A stretch of 64,000 bases of DNA, taken from NCBI RefSeq assembly GCF_032050975.1, contig NZ_CP116967.1, forward strand, positions 4,275,001 through 4,339,000. Reading direction: 5' to 3'. A program made the translations under genes and the position numbers. Below the pieces are notes generated by a model. That model worked only from the letters and a program-made list of their open reading frames with translations, was not told the origin of the DNA and did no database searches. Below are positions 18,310-27,003 of this stretch, in pieces; the stretch's first letter is position 1; every line of letters begins with the position of its first letter. The stretch is from Candidatus Nitrospira allomarina. GTDB taxonomy: Bacteria; Nitrospirota; Nitrospiria; Nitrospirales; UBA8639.

Positions 18310-20688
18310 TTATGAGCTTATGTCCGCCAACACCTGACGGACCGTTTCCATGTCCTCCGATTCCGATGACCGATTCATCGCTTTTTCAAAATACTGTTTA
18401 GCCATTATTCGATCACCTGCCTTGAGGGTCACCATTCCCAAATGATAGTTAAGCAATCCATGATCGGGTGCCTTACTCAATGCTTTCGTTAATACCCTGG
18501 TTGCCTCCTCATTGAGACCTATTTTGAAATACACCCAGGCCAATGTATCAAGCAGAAACGGGTTCTGCGTTCTGGCTTCAAAGTTCCGGGTCAAATCAAC
18601 CGCGTATGCCAAACTTTGGACATCCCCCTTTTCTTCTGCCAATAAGAACGCTAAATTATTCGCTGCCAGAACATCATGGGGGGAATGATTCAACACCAAT
18701 TCGTACTGCCGAATCGCCAGGTCAATTTGTCCATTGGCTTGATAAAAGGAGGCTAATGCCTTCAACAAAATGGGAGATTGGACATGGATGGTTAACCCCT
18801 CATTTAACATATCGATCGCTTCTCTTTTTCTGCCCAGAGACCAACTTACCATGGCCCAATCTTTCCAGGGCTCAACCCACATGGGATTTCCCTCCATTTG
18901 CTTCCGATACGCAGAAAGGGCAGACGCCCTATCATGCAATTGAACGAACACGGCACCTAATAGCCCCCATGCAAATGGATGGCCGGAATGGCTTCCCACT
19001 AGCTTCTGGAGATAATCCCGTGCGTGCTCTGGCTGTCGTTGCTCGAGATACGCATGGATTAACGCTGCCAAAGGAGCCATCGCATGAAGCTTGGCTTGTT
19101 GAGCCCCAGTAAAAGCCTGCACAGCGAGATCCCATTGCTGAAGTCCGGAAGCGAGAATTCCTTTTGCTAGGTCCACCTGATAGCCAGACCAGACTGATTC
19201 CTCGAAACGGGCAATCATTCCATCTCCCTCTGCCCATTGCCGTTGAGCCAATTTTATCTGGAAAAGCGACCATGCGGCTTCAGGATGAGTGGGAACCACT
19301 TGAAGAATGGATTCCAGATATTGTTGAGCCTTTTCTAAATGGCCCTGTCGAGCAGAGAGGCGGGCCAACGCCGAAAAGACGTCAAGCTGTCGGGAGTTGA
19401 GCGCCACAGATTTTTCCAAATTTTCCTGATTCAGCTCAAACTCTCGGGCCAACATATGCGCCTGCCCCAATACCCTCTGAATATCCCTATTATTAGGCTC
19501 ATCTCTTAAGACAATTCGAAATGTTCCGACCGCCGGGCTGCTCTGGTTTTGCGCTACATTCAATTCGCCTTTTAGAAGCAACGCATCAAAATGACCGGGG
19601 TACTCTTCCAACACGCTTGCCAAGCGGATCTGCGCTGCTCTTGGATTCTCCTCAGCAACATCAAGCTTGGCCAATTCAACTTCCGCCTTTATGCCCTGCT
19701 CACTCGTCTCCGCTTCAAGAACAATCGCTTCGTACATCTTACGGGCCTTTTGGAATTCTTGAATATGCTCAAAATGCGCACCCAAAAGAAACCGGAGGGT
19801 AAACGAGTGAGGTAAGACTTGAAGCGACTCTTCCAGCAAAGCTTCCCGCTGTGAGCTATCAGCAAACATAACCAAACTCTTCCAACGCCGCTCATCGTTG
19901 GGATCCAGCGCCACCCCTTCACGTAGAAGGGCCAAGACTTTGTCGGGCTTCCCCAGGTGCCGATACAGCCCGGCCAGCTTGTCGCGATGTGCATACCCAC
20001 GCGGTTCTTTGGCGAGCAATTGGAGATAGATAGCTTCCGCCTTGTCAAAAGCCTTCATCCCGATCGAGATCGTCGCCAAATAATTCAGGAGATCGACATG
20101 ATCGGGGTGGACCTTCAATCCTAATTGGAGAACCGATCGAGCCTTGTCCAATTCACGATTGGCCGAAAAAATCGCGGCGAGCATCAACAGAATATTGGAA
20201 TCAGTGGGAAGTTGCTCAAGAAGAGAGTCTGCTTTTGTAAGGGCCCTGGAGTGCTCTCCGCGGAGAAACCACACACAGACTTGAAGAGTATGCCCAAAGA
20301 CATCATGAGGATCACGGGCCAATATGGAATCAGATAAGCCCTCCAATTCTTTGATGTCTTTCGCGGCTAAATAAAATCGCGCCAATCGTCCCACAGCCGC
20401 CTGGTGAGTAGGATCTAATTCGACGCCCCTCGCATACTGACGAAAGGCTTTTGGCCAATTGGCCTCTTTCTCCGAAACTTGCCCAGCCAGGAAATACACA
20501 TGAGGGTCCTGGGGATCAATCCTGAGGGCATTTCGCAAGGCCACCCTGGCTTGTGGAAAATTATCTTCCTGAATGAATTTTTTAGCCTTGGTCACGAAAG
20601 AGGCTTTCCGTTCTTCCGCACTTCCGCATCCATACAGAATGATGACAGAGAGAAAAAGATTGCCCCATTTGGCCAAAGGAATGGACAT
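18310..20688 (-). CDS. prsT: PrsT-like TPR lipoprotein of PEP-CTERM/EPS loci
   Basis: A 792-residue protein with a lipoprotein signal (VIILYGC, lipid Cys21) followed by TPR repeats along nearly its whole length, such as ARVALRNALRIDPQDPHVYF and ALRLDP-like units. The size, lipobox and repeat count match the TPR protein PrsT found beside exosortase (XrtA)/PEP-CTERM exopolysaccharide genes. Its likely place is the periplasmic face of the outer or inner membrane, acting as a scaffold in polymer secretion. The assignment rests on architecture plus the neighbouring Wzz, BY-kinase-like and PEP-CTERM genes. It is divergent in orientation to the upstream EPS trio and converges on it. Confidence 0.78.
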   Translation of the reverse strand: MSIPLAKWGNLFLSVIILYGCGSAEERKASFVTKAKKFIQEDNFPQARVALRNALRIDPQDPHVYFLAGQVSEKEANWPKAFRQYARGVELDPTHQAAVGRLARFYLAAKDIKELEGLSDSILARDPHDVFGHTLQVCVWFLRGEHSRALTKADSLLEQLPTDSNILLMLAAIFSANRELDKARSVLQLGLKVHPDHVDLLNYLATISIGMKAFDKAEAIYLQLLAKEPRGYAHRDKLAGLYRHLGKPDKVLALLREGVALDPNDERRWKSLVMFADSSQREALLEESLQVLPHSFTLRFLLGAHFEHIQEFQKARKMYEAIVLEAETSEQGIKAEVELAKLDVAEENPRAAQIRLASVLEEYPGHFDALLLKGELNVAQNQSSPAVGTFRIVLRDEPNNRDIQRVLGQAHMLAREFELNQENLEKSVALNSRQLDVFSALARLSARQGHLEKAQQYLESILQVVPTHPEAAWSLFQIKLAQRQWAEGDGMIARFEESVWSGYQVDLAKGILASGLQQWDLAVQAFTGAQQAKLHAMAPLAALIHAYLEQRQPEHARDYLQKLVGSHSGHPFAWGLLGAVFVQLHDRASALSAYRKQMEGNPMWVEPWKDWAMVSWSLGRKREAIDMLNEGLTIHVQSPILLKALASFYQANGQIDLAIRQYELVLNHSPHDVLAANNLAFLLAEEKGDVQSLAYAVDLTRNFEARTQNPFLLDTLAWVYFKIGLNEEATRVLTKALSKAPDHGLLNYHLGMVTLKAGDRIMAKQYFEKAMNRSSESEDMETVRQVLADISS

Positions 20689-20988
20689 ACCCTTCTACCC
20701 TATTTCCTTTCGCATGGATTCATCCATGGATCAACAAGAGGCCGAAAAAAGGGTGAAGGTGCTGTTTCATATGTGTGGGTAACTCGAGACGTGTGCCGCT
20801 CAAAAAAAACAAGCCCCCTCCGGCATATAGCCCTATCTGCCATTAGAATGAAAAAGGCGACTGATAAATGCTGGGCGGGCAATCCCGCGTGGGGTTAGCA
20901 AGAAAAAATGAAGAAAACAACAAAACCCCTGTCACGAGGAGAACAGTGGGATTTCCTATTGAAAGCTTAAAACTACCCCGCTGGGACA
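20689..20988. other. Intergenic stretch between prsT and the PEP-CTERM gene
   Basis: About 300 bases without a supported gene. It contains a short stem GCGGG-CAAT-CCCGC near 20876-20889. The promoter for prsT should lie here, but no confident element was identified. Confidence 0.3.
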
Positions 20989-21615
20989 TTATCGGACAAA
21001 CAGGCTTCTCCGTGCGATCACAATCAGGCCGATGATCCCGGAGCCAACCAACAAAGCTACCGGGGGGATATGAACAGGAGCCACAGCAAGGCCATCCAAC
21101 TGGCCCCCGGAATGGAAAACGGGCTGACCAAAATCTAAGAATGGAATATTCTTTGCAATTTGTAATGTATTGAAATATGGCGTGATCCCAGGGAAATTCA
21201 CATCAATTCCAGAAACCTGTTGAAGAAATTCCAGCGTACCAAGACCTTCTGATATTAAAAAAATACTTCCAGCATTGAGGTTCGGCTTCAACCCGATATT
21301 CACCACATCATCACTAAACGACCAAATTCCCGCATTTACACCAAAATCAACGGGATCAGGGACATTTTCACTTGAAACAACGGAATTGAAAGTCAGTAAC
21401 CCAGGCAATTCCTTCACATATCCAAAATCATTGTCAGATGGAGACGAAACGTGAAAGACAAAGCTGGGCACCTGACTTCCTGAAGCAAATTCATTCACAT
21501 TATTATGGAGCACTCCGCTTAGGTCCGTTACGACCATCGCTAGTGCTGCGTGCATAGGTAGGCATAGAAACAAAACAAAATTCAGTAATAAACATATTCT
21601 CCAATCACGTATCAT
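20989..21615 (-). CDS. PEP-CTERM-like exported protein
   Basis: A 208-residue protein with an N-terminal signal peptide (LLLNFVLFLCLPMHAALA) and a C-terminal tripartite tag: VHIPP, a hydrophobic helix (VALLVGSGIIGLIVIA) and the basic end RRSLFVR. This is the PEP-CTERM layout, with VHIP in place of the usual VPEP or VPLP, and marks substrates for exosortase-type enzymes. The mature part is beta-rich and matches no known domain to me. No exosortase gene is in the window. It lies between prsT and the phosphoribosyltransferase gene and is probably transcribed alone. Confidence 0.72.
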   Translation of the reverse strand: MIRDWRICLLLNFVLFLCLPMHAALAMVVTDLSGVLHNNVNEFASGSQVPSFVFHVSSPSDNDFGYVKELPGLLTFNSVVSSENVPDPVDFGVNAGIWSFSDDVVNIGLKPNLNAGSIFLISEGLGTLEFLQQVSGIDVNFPGITPYFNTLQIAKNIPFLDFGQPVFHSGGQLDGLAVAPVHIPPVALLVGSGIIGLIVIARRSLFVR

Positions 21616-22383
21616 ATAGGCTTGTTCCTTAAATACTAGAGCTCACCACACATATACTTTGGCATGCTGTGCAGCATAGCTTGATAAAGCAGAGACACTA
21701 GAACCAATATTTTTACGAGTGATGGGGGGAGATGAAAACCAAAACAATAACTGAATAATAGAAGTTTGAAATTAAAACCACAGAACAAAGAAAAGAGACT
21801 CAACATTAAGAAAGGAACAGTTTACAAAATAATAAAGTGGATAGAGGGTTAAGTCAAGAAAACCGGAATGCCCCGGAAATTTGGACCAGCGCGAGGTACC
21901 GTTTTCCACAACTTGATGAGGACCGACACGGAGAAGAAGCGATTAACAGATCGTGGGGAAAAGCGGGCGGCGGAGACGACCACCGTCGAAGCGGCCACTC
22001 GGCGACCGTATCTCAGCCATCGCCTATGGGTGGGGTCGTTGAATCAGAACACGAAACCGGAAGTCTATCATCCCCGGCGTGGGAAAAAGCGGTGCACACA
22101 ATTGACGGTGACGCTACGATTGCCGACCGACACGATATAGCTGTAAAGGGGCGAAACACCCGGCATGATTAGGAAAGCAGAAATGATCCCCTGGTCAATC
22201 CAACCTTGTACAACATCTTCCTCATCCTTGAGCGTTGAAAAAATATCCCATTACTCCAACAACCTCCTGAAAAACAATCCGGGGCATTTGGCCTAAAGGC
22301 AACAGTTACTCTCCGGATCATGTCATGATAGCTAAAAATGGGTATTAGCACATAGTATTTTTTACGTAAAAATCAAGTGTCAG
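21616..22383. other. Gene-poor stretch with a GC-rich island
   Basis: About 770 bases. The flanks are AT-rich, while 21850-22180 is clearly richer in G+C. Overlapping rightward frames at 21837-22172 and 21868-22140 exist, but neither looks like a known protein. A short palindrome, ATGCTGTGCAGCAT, is at 21664-21677 upstream of the PEP-CTERM gene. The island may be a remnant of an inserted element; no transposase or terminal repeats were found. Confidence 0.3.
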
Positions 22384-23151
22384 ATGACCGAAACGTGTCC
22401 AACCCTTTTTTATATTGGACAGGAGTTATTAAAACACACTATCTTTCGACTCCACAGATCTAAGAATGACTCCCCCTATCGATTAAAACATACCAAAATC
22501 GATATCATCGTGAACGACTCAGAAATTTCAGAAAAATTCTCACACACGCAGGAAAAGTTATTCATGACGTTGGAGGAAGCTATTGCCCTCAGCCGGACGG
22601 TTGCACGTCGGGTATCAACTTTTCCGGACCGACCCGAGCTGATCATCGGGATTGCCTGTGGCGGATTTTTAATGGCGAAGGTGATCGCATTAACACTGAA
22701 TATCCCCATGGAAATGATACGTATTCAAAGAAAAGGAAGCCTGATCAAAGAGAAGTTTTCAATGATTCCAGGATTAGTAACCATCACGTCGGCATGGTAT
22801 CAAGTTCCCATCCTCAACATTCCGCTCAAATATGTCATGAACCAGTATTCCTCGTTAGCCCCGTTTTCACCTCAACTGACTCCAAACGTTTACAAAAAAA
22901 ACATTTTACTTATTGACGATGCTATCGAAACAGGTCAAACCCTCATCTCAGCAAAGGACATACTCAGCACGGCCGGAGCAAGTTCGATCAAAACTGCAGT
23001 TCTCGCCTGGTCGAATCACCCCGATGTCACGCATAAGGAAGAAATACGACCAGACCTATTTATCGGACGGAGAGTCCAACATTTCCCTTGGTCGAGAAAT
23101 AGCCCATACCGGCGGGACTATGAAAGCTGGCTCGTCCAACCTCATGCATGA
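22384..23151 (+). CDS. Phosphoribosyltransferase (PRTase type I)
   Basis: A 255-residue protein with the type I PRTase fold. The PRPP-binding loop is ILLIDDAIETGQTL (near 178-191), and ELIIGIACGGFLMAKVIA fits the preceding strand-helix. The substrate base cannot be told. A start at ATG 22564 (MTLEEAIALSRTVA), preceded by AGGA, would give a typical-length PRTase of about 195 residues, so the first 60 residues are uncertain. Its stop overlaps the start of the HAD-like gene (ATGA), so the two are cotranslated. Such PRTase-HAD pairs occur in biosynthetic modules, including those linked to Ter stress systems; that link here is only an analogy. Confidence 0.82.
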   Translation: MTETCPTLFYIGQELLKHTIFRLHRSKNDSPYRLKHTKIDIIVNDSEISEKFSHTQEKLFMTLEEAIALSRTVARRVSTFPDRPELIIGIACGGFLMAKVIALTLNIPMEMIRIQRKGSLIKEKFSMIPGLVTITSAWYQVPILNIPLKYVMNQYSSLAPFSPQLTPNVYKKNILLIDDAIETGQTLISAKDILSTAGASSIKTAVLAWSNHPDVTHKEEIRPDLFIGRRVQHFPWSRNSPYRRDYESWLVQPHA

Positions 23152-23873
23152 GACATATGTTGCTAAGACCGAACAAGAAGTTATTGTTGGTTGATCTGGA
23201 TGGCGTTCTTGTCACAAGCAGTGGAACAAACGGCCGAATCGACGCTGCGCTTTCTCCACTGCATGGCATGGATACCGGCAATTGTCTAATCGATAGCGGT
23301 GCACAAATTGCAATACTGACCCATCGGCACAAATCCGAAGCGGAACAAATACTGAAATTACTGAAGATCGATGTAACAAAAATTGTTCGGTGCTATGCCG
23401 CACAGGAACTTTGGGATTGCGCAATCAAATACAAACTAACCACACAGACCTTACTAAAAGGACTAAGAAAGAGTTTAATTTTACCCCTCATCAAAGATGA
23501 GCTCGGGTATGGCCCGGAAGACATTGCCGTGATAGATGACCGCATGGAAATTCTGTCGGACATGTCGCAGAAAGGAGTGGGGTTGACTCTCCTGGCCCCG
23601 CTTCGAAGGACCAATGCGAATGGCCACCTTCATCTGATTACATTTGACTTGTTAGAGGCACTCCAAGTATTCGAAAAGTGGAGCAAGGACTTTTCCTCAA
23701 AGACCACGCAGCACATTAATCTTCAAGAACGTGTGGTGCAAAACCAAACGCTTCTTTCAAATAGCGCCGTGATTGCTCTGAACCGCTGGGATTATTTTTC
23801 GTTGACACGAAAAATTGGTCGGACTCTTCACCGCTACATCTCTCATTGTATCCCGACAACATTTAGATTCTAG
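23148..23873 (+). CDS. HAD-superfamily hydrolase-like protein
   Basis: A 241-residue protein with HAD motif I LLLVDLDGVLV near its start and a second acidic block DIAVIDDRMEI typical of motif IV, with ILTHR as a likely motif II. These suggest a phosphatase or phosphotransferase acting on a small phosphorylated metabolite. Residues after about 180 form a C-terminal extension with no family recognised. It begins inside the stop of the PRTase gene and the pair is flanked by leftward genes, so it is a self-contained two-gene unit. It ends 62 bases before the convergent glycosyltransferase stop. Confidence 0.78.
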   Translation: MRHMLLRPNKKLLLVDLDGVLVTSSGTNGRIDAALSPLHGMDTGNCLIDSGAQIAILTHRHKSEAEQILKLLKIDVTKIVRCYAAQELWDCAIKYKLTTQTLLKGLRKSLILPLIKDELGYGPEDIAVIDDRMEILSDMSQKGVGLTLLAPLRRTNANGHLHLITFDLLEALQVFEKWSKDFSSKTTQHINLQERVVQNQTLLSNSAVIALNRWDYFSLTRKIGRTLHRYISHCIPTTFRF

Positions 23874-23935
23874 TATTATTTCGATGAGGGATGGAAAACA
23901 TTCCGCCGCCCCATCTCATAGGACACAGAAGTTTA

Positions 23936-25153
23936 TCAAGAGACACGTTTTATGAGATCAGCAAATCGCCGCGCCAAGACCCGGCGGTCGAAATGCTCCA
24001 GCACATAGCGTCTGCCACTCGCCCCCAGCACTTGGCATAAAGCCGGGTCGCGAGACAGGTTTAATACTTGGCTGGCTAATTCTGATGAATTTTCCGGTTC
24101 AATGCAGATCCCCCCTCCCGCTGAGATGACAAGTTCAGCGCTCTCCCCTTCCACGCCAAGAATGACCGGCCGCTCCATGGCCATACTCTCAAATATCTTG
24201 GAGGGAATAACCGTCTTGAAAAGCACGGATTTTTTGAGCAGGACAAGACTCACATGCGAAAGAGACCAGAGTTCCGGCATTTTATCCTTGGGCTGCTGAT
24301 CAAGCATCACGACATTGAACAATTTCATCTCATCCCGCATGCCCACAAGCCGACGCCGGTCGGCGCCATCGCCGACAAGAAGAAACACAATATCCTTCCA
24401 CTCGCTCAGCGCTTGGGCAGCCTCCAGGATCGTTTCTAGGTGGTGGGCCATACCATGGGTTCCGAAATACGAAGCCACGAACTTTCCCTCAAGTCCTAAT
24501 TCATGTGCGAGGCGAGTGCGGTCTCTGTTGGGCTTATATAAGGTGAAATCCACCCCGTTTTTAATGACCGTCACCTTTTCAGGGAGGATACCTTTCATGC
24601 ATATATGCGACTTAAAGGCATCAGTGACGGCCACGATGTGATGGGCATGGCGATAGGCAAATAACTCCAGACCTTCTAACAACCGAATCACTGGTCGATT
24701 GGTGATCGCTCCGACCGCCACGATAGACTCAGGCCAGAGGTCACGAATCTCAAGTATCCATGGGGCACGCTTGAGGCGACTGACCAAATAGCCTGCGAGC
24801 CCGTTGAAAAATTGCGGAGAAGTGGAAAGGACCACATCACACCGTGAGAGAAATGGGGAAACAAGCACAGCTGCAACCATATAGGACAGGTAGTTGAGTG
24901 TCCGCTTCACAAACCCTTCGTTGGCCGTCACATAAGTCCATAACCGAATCACCTGAATGCCATTCCGGTTTTCACGGTGAAAGAGTTTGTTGCGATAGCC
25001 CTCATAGACAATGCCGCGTGGATGGTTGGGTGCGCAGGTCACGACCGTGACCGAATGACCATCATTGACCCATTGCCGGCAGTGTTCAAAAGTGCGTGAG
25101 GCTGGAGCATTGACCTCTGGCGGGAAATAATGTGACAAAAACAAAATCTTCAC
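23936..25153 (-). CDS. Glycosyltransferase family 4 (WcaI/WbuB-like)
   Basis: A 405-residue GT-B transferase beginning MKILFLSHYFPPEVNAPASR, as in WcaI/WbuB-type enzymes of polysaccharide synthesis. RDLWPESIVAVGAI and the donor-site segment PSKIFESMAMERPVILGVEG (retaining GT4 E-x7-E region) are clear. It transfers a sugar from a nucleotide donor to a lipid-linked acceptor in the cytoplasm. The start is a GTG with AAGGG upstream. It is the last gene of the leftward polysaccharide run, 9 bases after the heparinase-like gene. The sugar is not predictable. Confidence 0.9.
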   Translation of the reverse strand: MKILFLSHYFPPEVNAPASRTFEHCRQWVNDGHSVTVVTCAPNHPRGIVYEGYRNKLFHRENRNGIQVIRLWTYVTANEGFVKRTLNYLSYMVAAVLVSPFLSRCDVVLSTSPQFFNGLAGYLVSRLKRAPWILEIRDLWPESIVAVGAITNRPVIRLLEGLELFAYRHAHHIVAVTDAFKSHICMKGILPEKVTVIKNGVDFTLYKPNRDRTRLAHELGLEGKFVASYFGTHGMAHHLETILEAAQALSEWKDIVFLLVGDGADRRRLVGMRDEMKLFNVVMLDQQPKDKMPELWSLSHVSLVLLKKSVLFKTVIPSKIFESMAMERPVILGVEGESAELVISAGGGICIEPENSSELASQVLNLSRDPALCQVLGASGRRYVLEHFDRRVLARRFADLIKRVS

Positions 25154-25162
25154 GGCATGCCC

Positions 25163-26896
25163 TTAGATAGACTCGGAGTTCTTGGTAATTCGGTAGGTAA
25201 GAGACAGGGGTAATGGACCGGTACGGGTCAAGACAATTACACTCTGGTTGCACGCCACACCAAATTCAGGGAAGAACCATCCCTGTTCGACCTTCATATC
25301 GCCTGACCCAAGGTTCTCAATGCAAAGGAGTGCAATGCCGTCCTTGTCAGATATTCTGACTGTCTGACCCATCTGAGTGGCCTGGCACTCAGAATGTAAA
25401 TGAACATAGCTGTCTATTTGGTGAGTCCCTCCCCCTTGAACTTCATCAGTAACCTTCCAGGACGAGGAACCATCGAACTCAATTGACCGTTGGTGAATCA
25501 CCTTCCCGGGAAGCCGGGCGTATCCATTATGGGCACCTTTAAATTTCACGTGCCCATCGCCCGAATGTGTTAAATGCGCAAACAACGGATTGGCCCGCCG
25601 AGCCACGCGAAACACTCCCCAAACTTCGGATTGCTCCTGCCCGTCCACCACCACAGTATTATGTGCCTTTGTACTGCGGGCATAGGCGCGTTGGGGGCTG
25701 GGCTCATAGTCAAACACGCCGCTGTCTACAATAATGCGGCGACCATTGAGGGATAACTCATAACTCAATGTATCGCAATGGGCATGGGCAGGATTATAGG
25801 CAGGCCCAATAGGTCCGCAATCAATGACCACCATATCGCTTCCCTTGCGTATGACATAATATCCGCTCTCACGTTTGGCACAAGAGAAAAGACCTGCTGT
25901 AGGTGCCGGCACATGGTACCCCATGACCTCCCTGGCGTACTCAAAAATTCGTGACGGAGACAGGGCAATCTTGAATGCAGAATCGTTATACAATGGGATG
26001 TCTCCATCAGGGAGACAAATGTCATGTAAAAAGTTTAGAGCCTGCACCGTCTTCTCCCTCACATGATCCATTTCGGGAAAGACCATGGCTTGTCTGGAAG
26101 ACATCATCAGATTTAAGACATCTACGTAATCCATGACGCTGATCGAATGGTACATAGGGCTTCGCTCGAAGTGCCCGCCATCCGCCAGAAACTGTTCGTC
26201 GATTTCCTCGCGCAAAATCTTTAAACCCTTCTGCAACCACCGGTCGGCATCCCGACCTTCAAAAAACATTCCGGCAAAAAATAGGGCAACTCCATTTTTC
26301 AGATAATGGTTGGCCAGAAAGTGGTATTCAATATTGCGTTCCAGCCATAGCACCTGCCGGTACAAATTCTTCAGCCATTCGGCCTTAAGTACTCCAGAGG
26401 AAGACTCTGGCATTGTCCCCTTGTCCTCTTCCCGGTTATCAATGGAGTCCTGGGACAATGAAAGGAAGAACTTCACCCAATTTACAATCCGCAAGGATGC
26501 CGCATAGGGTTCCCAGGCATCCGGCGTTCCAGATGGATTCTGCTCAATCCAATCCGAGATGACGTTGCACCGGCTTTCGACGGAACGACGAGGATCTTGG
26601 AGATAATCGAAATAATGCAGGTTGTAGCGCCAGAGTTTTGATCGGTCCCGGCACACCCAATCCATCTGGTCCTCATTAAACTCCACGCCTTGATTAAGAA
26701 AAACGAAACGGTAATCTCCTCCAGACGATTGTAAGACGGAAGGACTCGTCTTAATGGCAATGTTCGGTCGCCTCACAATCTGCTTTCGGGCGTGCTGAAA
26801 GGAAATCTGTGGAACAACCCGACGGAAGAAGAGATAGGCAAGTTGAGAAATCTTCAGATAGGCCAGAGTCCTGGCATACAGCAAGATACGGTTCAT
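25163..26896 (-). CDS. Heparinase II/III-like (alginate lyase family) protein
   Basis: A 577-residue protein with an N-terminal alpha-barrel domain (heparinase N-terminal type) and a C-terminal beta-sandwich. The diagnostic active-site region is NPAHAHCDTLSYELS followed by IIVDSGVFDYEP and KAHNTVVVDGQEQSE, with the conserved His, Tyr and Asn. Such proteins are often encoded in EPS loci, where they may cleave or edit the uronic-acid-containing polymer. No clear signal peptide is seen; the N-terminus ILLYARTLAYLKISQLAYLF is amphipathic. It sits between the DUF4091 gene and the last GT4. Polysaccharide lyase activity is inferred. Confidence 0.85.
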   Translation of the reverse strand: MNRILLYARTLAYLKISQLAYLFFRRVVPQISFQHARKQIVRRPNIAIKTSPSVLQSSGGDYRFVFLNQGVEFNEDQMDWVCRDRSKLWRYNLHYFDYLQDPRRSVESRCNVISDWIEQNPSGTPDAWEPYAASLRIVNWVKFFLSLSQDSIDNREEDKGTMPESSSGVLKAEWLKNLYRQVLWLERNIEYHFLANHYLKNGVALFFAGMFFEGRDADRWLQKGLKILREEIDEQFLADGGHFERSPMYHSISVMDYVDVLNLMMSSRQAMVFPEMDHVREKTVQALNFLHDICLPDGDIPLYNDSAFKIALSPSRIFEYAREVMGYHVPAPTAGLFSCAKRESGYYVIRKGSDMVVIDCGPIGPAYNPAHAHCDTLSYELSLNGRRIIVDSGVFDYEPSPQRAYARSTKAHNTVVVDGQEQSEVWGVFRVARRANPLFAHLTHSGDGHVKFKGAHNGYARLPGKVIHQRSIEFDGSSSWKVTDEVQGGGTHQIDSYVHLHSECQATQMGQTVRISDKDGIALLCIENLGSGDMKVEQGWFFPEFGVACNQSVIVLTRTGPLPLSLTYRITKNSESI

Positions 26897-27003
26897 GAGG
26901 AATATCAGTCAGGTCAAAAGTTTAAAAACATGCACGGTCCCCGAAGGGGCCCGCTGATCTTGAAGATGTGCGCAACACGTGGCATAAAAATAGTCTTGGA
27001 CCG

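Noticed and set aside
21837-22172. Two overlapping rightward frames in the GC-rich island
   Set aside because: Both are Arg/Thr/Glu-rich with no known domains and no convincing start sites; the island is reported as non-coding.
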